Source of the DNA: a virus
DNA: 30,475 bases
Virus record (IMG/VR): IMGVR_UViG_3300013131_000170
Location: 1 to 30,475 of that record
Strand: one strand, 5' to 3'
This document shows positions 26,543-30,475 of the stretch, in pieces (position 1 is the stretch's first letter; each line of letters begins with the position of its first letter). Under the pieces are notes generated by a model. That model was not told the origin of the DNA, made no database searches, and saw nothing but the letters and a program-made list of their open reading frames with translations. The translations under genes and the position numbers were made by a program.

Positions 26543-27193
26543 TTAGATTACTGAACCGGGTTCCATAGCAATCAGATAGCTGATCTTCTGTGACTTGAAT
26601 TGGCAGAAGTTTTTCTTCGACAAGGTTACTTCATACGCATTAGTAAGAAGTTTAAAGTTCTCTGATGAGATAAAACATTCAAATTCCTTGTCAGTGTCAC
26701 CAATAACTTTATTGAAACTGTTTGCGCTATCGTTCTTACGATCACCAATCTTCATCGTAACCTTACCATTCTTGGCTACAATTGCAATGGTGGGTGCAGC
26801 AAGAACACCTGCTGTCTTTGCAATAGTTTGCACATCTTTGCTTGAAAGATTGAACTTGAATACCTCATCAACTTCAATATTCTTCGTAGGTGCTGCAATG
26901 ATCAAAGACGGTTCGCAGTAGAAGTATTCAAATCGACCAATGTCATTGGTAATAGTCATTGACCTTTCACCAAATTCAATCTCTTGATCTTCACTAAAAG
27001 TGAGAAGTTGCAAGAGCGAGTTCAGATCATAGATAGCAACTTCCTTAGGAAAGGTCTCGCTAACTTCTGCTTTTGCAAAGATCGACTTAGGCGCCGAGAT
27101 TGTTGATAGGGTAGAGCCCGCTCGAAACAGCAGATTTGAGTTGATCGTAGCGAAGTTCTTGAGGATGTTGATCGTATCTTGACTGATTTTCAT
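26543..27193 (-). CDS. 45: Sliding clamp gp45
   Basis: 216 residues from the ATG at 27191-27193, with AAAGGAAA before it. MKISQDTINILKNFATINSNLLFRAG is the gp45 N-terminus; EVAIYDLNSLLQLLTFSEDQEIEF and FKFNLSSKDVQTIAKTAGVL follow the two-domain clamp pattern. It tethers gp43 and also activates late transcription in T4. The first 107 nt overlap the end of the DUF3310-like gene in another frame. Confidence 0.95.
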   Translation of the reverse strand: MKISQDTINILKNFATINSNLLFRAGSTLSTISAPKSIFAKAEVSETFPKEVAIYDLNSLLQLLTFSEDQEIEFGERSMTITNDIGRFEYFYCEPSLIIAAPTKNIEVDEVFKFNLSSKDVQTIAKTAGVLAAPTIAIVAKNGKVTMKIGDRKNDSANSFNKVIGDTDKEFECFISSENFKLLTNAYEVTLSKKNFCQFKSQKISYLIAMEPGSVI

Positions 27194-27506
27194 ATTCACT
27201 TTCCTTTACAGAGGGATTTTCATTTTCTAGGTCATGAGTGTAGAGCAAAATCAAAGCGTAGTGAAGGATCTTCATAATGTCTTTACGACTTTTGCCATCC
27301 TTCTTTCCATAACGCTGTGCATATTTTATAACATTGCCACGGGTGAACGCAATACCATCACCATTACTAATGATGAACTCAGTTGTCTGAATGTCACCTT
27401 GAGCATAGTGTTGGTTATATGTTGAATTGACGTATTCAAGCAGCTGCTGAATTAGTTGCTCTTCATTGTACTTATACTGCAGGGGCTTGCCAGGGGAACT
27501 TTCCAT
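27087..27506 (-). CDS. DUF3310-like protein overlapping gp45
   Basis: 139 residues. AQGDIQTTEFIISNGDGIAFTRGNVIKYAQRYGKKDGKSRKDIMKILHYALILL is the DUF3310 pattern (I-x-P/T-x-E-F-I, G-N-x-I-K-Y, R-Y-x-K, DI-K-x-x-H-Y), a family often called putative nucleotide kinase in phages, without a proven reaction as far as I know. The C-terminal 35 residues are read through the gp45 start region and may be non-conserved. GAGGAAAG precedes the ATG. Confidence 0.8.
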   Translation of the reverse strand: MESSPGKPLQYKYNEEQLIQQLLEYVNSTYNQHYAQGDIQTTEFIISNGDGIAFTRGNVIKYAQRYGKKDGKSRKDIMKILHYALILLYTHDLENENPSVKESEYENQSRYDQHPQELRYDQLKSAVSSGLYPINNLGA

Positions 27507-28197
27507 TGTATACTTTCCTCATATGTTCATTGCCTTGTAAAAAGAATTCAGGTCGAACAGAATCTGCTCGATTGCCTGCACGATAGTTTACGGTATACTT
27601 GCCGCTCACCAAGCATTGTATTTTATTGTATCTTAACACATTTGTCAATGCCCGATCAACTTCCGGTTGATCTTCTGGATGCCTTGCTCGACGATACCAG
27701 ATAGGTGTTAGCTGAAGGGCAAGTTTCTTAGGTAGAAAGAAACAGTTCACATCTACAAAGTAGTCGTTGATGACTGACACCCAGTTTCCAAGACTCTCAC
27801 AATCATCATTACAGATAAAGTTTCCCTCCATGTCTGTGATCTTCCTAAGCGCACAGGCATAGGAGTTGGGAGTATCTTTGAGCAATTCAATTAAACTTTC
27901 TATGTGGTTGGGTTCGATCCAGTTATCTTCATCAAGGTACATGATAAAGTCCCCCTTTGCAAGATAAGTTGCAGCCCCGTAGATACGATGCCCGTTGTAC
28001 TGCTCTGTGCCTGTTGCATATGGAAGTGTGACTATATCAGCAGCGATATCGTAATCTAGCTTCTCAAGGTGATGTTTGCCGTCTATGACCACAAGATGCT
28101 GAATGTTGGGATAGGTTTGCGCTAAAACAGAGTCAATGTTTTGACGTAGATATGGAGTGCAAGTGGTTGCGGTTACAATAGTCACTAATGGATTCAT
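27472..28197 (-). CDS. Glycosyltransferase family 2
   Basis: 241 residues. GT-A fold: LVTIVTATTCTPYLRQNIDSVLAQTYPNIQHLVVIDG at the N-terminus, GAATYLAKGDFIMYLDEDNWIEP with the D-E-D metal/nucleotide-sugar site, and a C-terminal PEDQPEVDRALTNVL. It transfers a sugar to an unknown acceptor. With its two neighbours and a dTDP-sugar enzyme it could glycosylate phage DNA, a virion protein or host surface polysaccharide. Overlaps the next gene by 4 nt. Confidence 0.88.
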   Translation of the reverse strand: MNPLVTIVTATTCTPYLRQNIDSVLAQTYPNIQHLVVIDGKHHLEKLDYDIAADIVTLPYATGTEQYNGHRIYGAATYLAKGDFIMYLDEDNWIEPNHIESLIELLKDTPNSYACALRKITDMEGNFICNDDCESLGNWVSVINDYFVDVNCFFLPKKLALQLTPIWYRRARHPEDQPEVDRALTNVLRYNKIQCLVSGKYTVNYRAGNRADSVRPEFFLQGNEHMRKVYNGKFPWQAPAV

Positions 28198-29000
28198 GAA
28201 ATTGTCCTTAATAAATCCCTGTGTTTCATTGCCAAATATCGTCGATTCTGTTCATAAATTTCTCCATGACGAGAGTTTATTTGTGAAATTGTTTCTGTTC
28301 TCATTCCTCCCCATGACACATCACTTAAGTATTTTAATACATAAACAGCATTTTGAAAATTGTGTTCTATCATACGCAAACTAAAGTCATGACAATCGAA
28401 CCCACAAGGGGCCAGTGCGGCATCATAAAATCCAACTTTTTTATACCTATTCCATAAAACACATGTGGGGCTTCTAATAGCGATGGGCACTTTGATAAGT
28501 TCATTTTGTTTTGCACAATAGAAATGATTAAATCCCAATTGTTTCCAATGCCCGTATTCTGATTCAACATAATTTTTTTCACCTATTGTATGATCAAGAT
28601 TAACTATATCACAACCTAATCTCATACTAACATAACCTAAGTTGGGTTCATGCGTGAATAAGTAATTAAATTTTTTGTCTACCTGTGTCTCTTGAAGAAT
28701 AACATCATCTTGAACAGTAAAGATTAAATCTTCAGGTCGTGCATTCGATAGTCGTATTTTTGTCAACCCGTGATTTAAACAAGTTATCTCATGCACATCA
28801 TCCATGTAAGAAACTAAAAAATGATTAGACAACTTATTTTGACTTATGAAGTCAAGCAGTATTTGTTCTGATGAGTCATTGCATCCGTCAAGGATCGCTA
28901 AGATTTGATAGTCACTTGATGCACTTGAAACGATTCCTTGTAAAACCTTTAAGAGCAAACTTTCCTTATTATGAATAGGTAGAATGAAAAAAGATTTCAC
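28194..29000 (-). CDS. Glycosyltransferase family 2-like
   Basis: 268 residues. FFILPIHNKESLLLKVLQGIVS, QILAILDGCNDSSEQILLDF and DLIFTVQDDVILQE (D-D site) are GT2 features; ALAPCGFDCHDFSLRMIEHN lies where the catalytic base region would be. Codon use is more AT-rich than the replication genes, suggesting separate gain. ATGA overlap with both neighbours. Confidence 0.82.
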   Translation of the reverse strand: MKSFFILPIHNKESLLLKVLQGIVSSASSDYQILAILDGCNDSSEQILLDFISQNKLSNHFLVSYMDDVHEITCLNHGLTKIRLSNARPEDLIFTVQDDVILQETQVDKKFNYLFTHEPNLGYVSMRLGCDIVNLDHTIGEKNYVESEYGHWKQLGFNHFYCAKQNELIKVPIAIRSPTCVLWNRYKKVGFYDAALAPCGFDCHDFSLRMIEHNFQNAVYVLKYLSDVSWGGMRTETISQINSRHGEIYEQNRRYLAMKHRDLLRTIS

Positions 29001-29686
29001 CAGATTCCCCCATCAAACTTGTATCTTTCGTGTAGATTCTTTTGATCAAATCCCGCCATCTCAGCGAGAGTTTCAGGATATAGAGGCATATCAAATTCAT
29101 CATATCCATTCCCGCAAAATGAATAGGGGTTCAGTAGAGTAGATCGTGTTTTACCAAACCAACCCTCATTCATTGAATGTATTAGTGTATCACTTTCAAC
29201 AATAGGCCAAACATGATCTCGCAAAAATACTTGATCATTGGTGTAATAGTTTGTCTTTGTCGCATACTCCCTCATAATTTTGTGAAGGGAAGAAGAAAGC
29301 TTCCCCTTATACCCAAACGCACAGGCAATTATGGGAAATTCAAAGTGTGCTTCATGGTCTCTATAAACATGAAAACTCTTTGACGATTCTAGCCATTCAT
29401 TCACCGCTTTACATTCTCGATAGCTGATTCTTCCATCTGAGTCTCTTACGATGACAACATTGTTCTCATTCTCAAACAACGGTTCAAATCTCCAAAAGAC
29501 CCCATGTGAACCGTCTTTTACTTCAATGATGGTGGCATCAGGCATATTATAGTTCGATGCATCATCTACATAAATTCTATATTCCCAATCTGGATACAAA
29601 CTTCTTGAAAGTTCATATTGTCTATGCGCTCCTACTATATAACGAGCGTTTGTACCATAAGAGCTAACGCTTACTATTTTTTTCAT
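28997..29686 (-). CDS. Putative glycosyltransferase with DSD motif
   Basis: 229 residues from the ATG at 29684-29686; the upstream TTG overlaps the stop of the dehydratase gene and is less likely. DWEYRIYVDD, then HGVFWRFEPLFENENNVVIVRDSDGRIS carries the D-x-D metal site in the spacing of GT-A enzymes; NDQVFLRDHVWPIV follows. No exact family is known to me. Confidence 0.7.
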   Translation of the reverse strand: MKKIVSVSSYGTNARYIVGAHRQYELSRSLYPDWEYRIYVDDASNYNMPDATIIEVKDGSHGVFWRFEPLFENENNVVIVRDSDGRISYRECKAVNEWLESSKSFHVYRDHEAHFEFPIIACAFGYKGKLSSSLHKIMREYATKTNYYTNDQVFLRDHVWPIVESDTLIHSMNEGWFGKTRSTLLNPYSFCGNGYDEFDMPLYPETLAEMAGFDQKNLHERYKFDGGIW

Positions 29687-29688
29687 AA

Positions 29689-30475
29689 TTACCAAACAAA
29701 GTTGTTTTTATACCAATTACAAATAGTTGCTAATTCCACATCAAAGTTAGCTTTAGGTGCCCAACCTATTGATCTTAAAGCATTATCGTCAATCGCATAC
29801 CTCACATCTTGACCAGGCCTGGTCTCTGATAAATCAACATGTCTAAGAGGATCGACATCTCCCAAGATGTGTTTGATCAACTTTTGAGCTACAACAAGAT
29901 TCTTTTCCTCATAGTTACCAGACACATTGAAGATTCTATTTCTTTCTGAACTTTCAATTATCGTTATGACTGCGCTTGCCGTATCACTAACATGAAGCCA
30001 AGTTCTTTTGGGCACCCCCCTATCATGTAGACTTATGAGTCTACCCAAGTATAAGTTTTTGCATGCTCGAGGAATGAACTTTTCAACATACTGCCCAATC
30101 CCATAGTTGTTAGTTGGTCTAACAATCACATATGGAATATTATAAGTCCTTGCCCATGCTAAAATCAACATATCTGCTGCAGCTTTAGTTGCGCTATAAG
30201 GATTGCTCGGTTTAAGCAGATCGGTTTCAGTATGAGACCCCACTTCTATATCACCATAAACTTCATCGGTGCTAAAATGCAAAAGTGTAGGCCTACGAGA
30301 GGCAGGTTTCTGTTTTATGAGTTCAAGTAGGTTATGCACCCCATTGATGTTGCTATGAAGAAAGACATCTGAACTCACTATGCTGTTGTCAACATGTGTC
30401 TCTGCTGCTGTATTGATAACATAGTCACAGTCATATAGATGAGTGATGCTATTGATATTTTGCTTTTCAAAAACA
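29689..30475 (-). CDS. rfbB-like: dTDP-glucose 4,6-dehydratase-like SDR enzyme (partial, 5' end outside window)
   Basis: The frame is open to the right edge, giving 261 residues. YVINTAAETHVDNSI, then HSNINGVHNLLELI, HFSTDEVYGD (catalytic T-D-E of RmlB), NPYSATKAAADML (YxxxK) and VRPTNNYGIGQYVEKFIP define an RmlB/RfbB-type dehydratase. It makes dTDP-4-keto-6-deoxyglucose, a precursor of rhamnose and other deoxysugars. The Rossmann GxxGxxG start lies outside the window. It probably supplies the three glycosyltransferases downstream. Confidence 0.92.
   Translation of the reverse strand, partial: VFEKQNINSITHLYDCDYVINTAAETHVDNSIVSSDVFLHSNINGVHNLLELIKQKPASRRPTLLHFSTDEVYGDIEVGSHTETDLLKPSNPYSATKAAADMLILAWARTYNIPYVIVRPTNNYGIGQYVEKFIPRACKNLYLGRLISLHDRGVPKRTWLHVSDTASAVITIIESSERNRIFNVSGNYEEKNLVVAQKLIKHILGDVDPLRHVDLSETRPGQDVRYAIDDNALRSIGWAPKANFDVELATICNWYKNNFVW

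Noticed and set aside
1-30475. Prophage or insertion sequence
   Set aside because: No integrase, repressor, transposase or terminal inverted repeats were found; gene content is that of a lytic T4-like phage.

Overview
This window is part of the genome of a lytic, T4-like myovirus that infects a Gram-negative bacterium. The evidence is a full T4-type replication set (gp41 helicase, UvsX, gp43 polymerase, gp45 clamp, gp44/gp62 clamp loader and RegA), T4-like late-promoter motifs and 15 tRNA or tRNA-like genes. The o-spanin lipoprotein and the lysis cassette require an outer membrane. The PstS resembles the proteobacterial type, and one small protein resembles a family I associate with Burkholderiales, so I infer a proteobacterial, possibly betaproteobacterial, host. 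No integrase, repressor, transposase or CRISPR array is visible.

Layout. 1-4976 (minus): gp41 (cut by the window edge), a small conserved protein, uvsX and DNA polymerase. 4994-5157: two tRNAs behind a consensus sigma70-type promoter. 5206-11433 (minus): about 20 small accessory genes in tight ATGA/TAATG overlaps, with internal hairpin-plus-promoter cassettes, a repeated MNERI-type protein family, an OB-fold-like protein and an HNH nuclease. 11472-11922: two tRNAs and a small membrane protein. 12022-18695 (plus): the only rightward block, a probable late operon behind a CATAAATA motif. It holds secreted and membrane-anchored proteins, then a metallophosphoesterase and glycosyltransferase pair resembling PlcP and Agt (phosphate-starvation lipid remodelling), then a lysis cassette (i-spanin, o-spanin, GH19 endolysin, small membrane proteins). 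18696-20765 (minus): hypothetical genes, two tRNAs and a kinase with a T4-type capsid-targeting leader. 20823-21896: pstS with a Pho-box-like repeat upstream. 21913-23269: a tRNA array that also contains two RNAs closed by 17-18 bp terminal helices, and a third structured segment with its own promoter. 23333-24752: a second capsid-targeted protein, Hsp20 and rubredoxin. 24752-27506: RegA, gp62, gp44, gp45 and a DUF3310-like protein. 27472-30475: three glycosyltransferases and a dTDP-glucose dehydratase that runs off the window.

How the parts fit. The early/middle minus-strand genes copy the genome and alter the host. PstS and the PlcP/Agt pair suggest the phage manages phosphorus, by raising phosphate uptake and recycling phosphate from membrane phospholipid. 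The tRNA array and its structured RNAs probably support translation or processing. Two proteins with gp21-type cleavable leaders are probably packaged in the head and injected with the DNA. The recurring regulatory element is a hairpin next to, or carrying, a TTGACA -35 box; in two cases a terminator hairpin loop is itself the -35 box.

All functional names come from reading motifs and remembered families, not from database searches.
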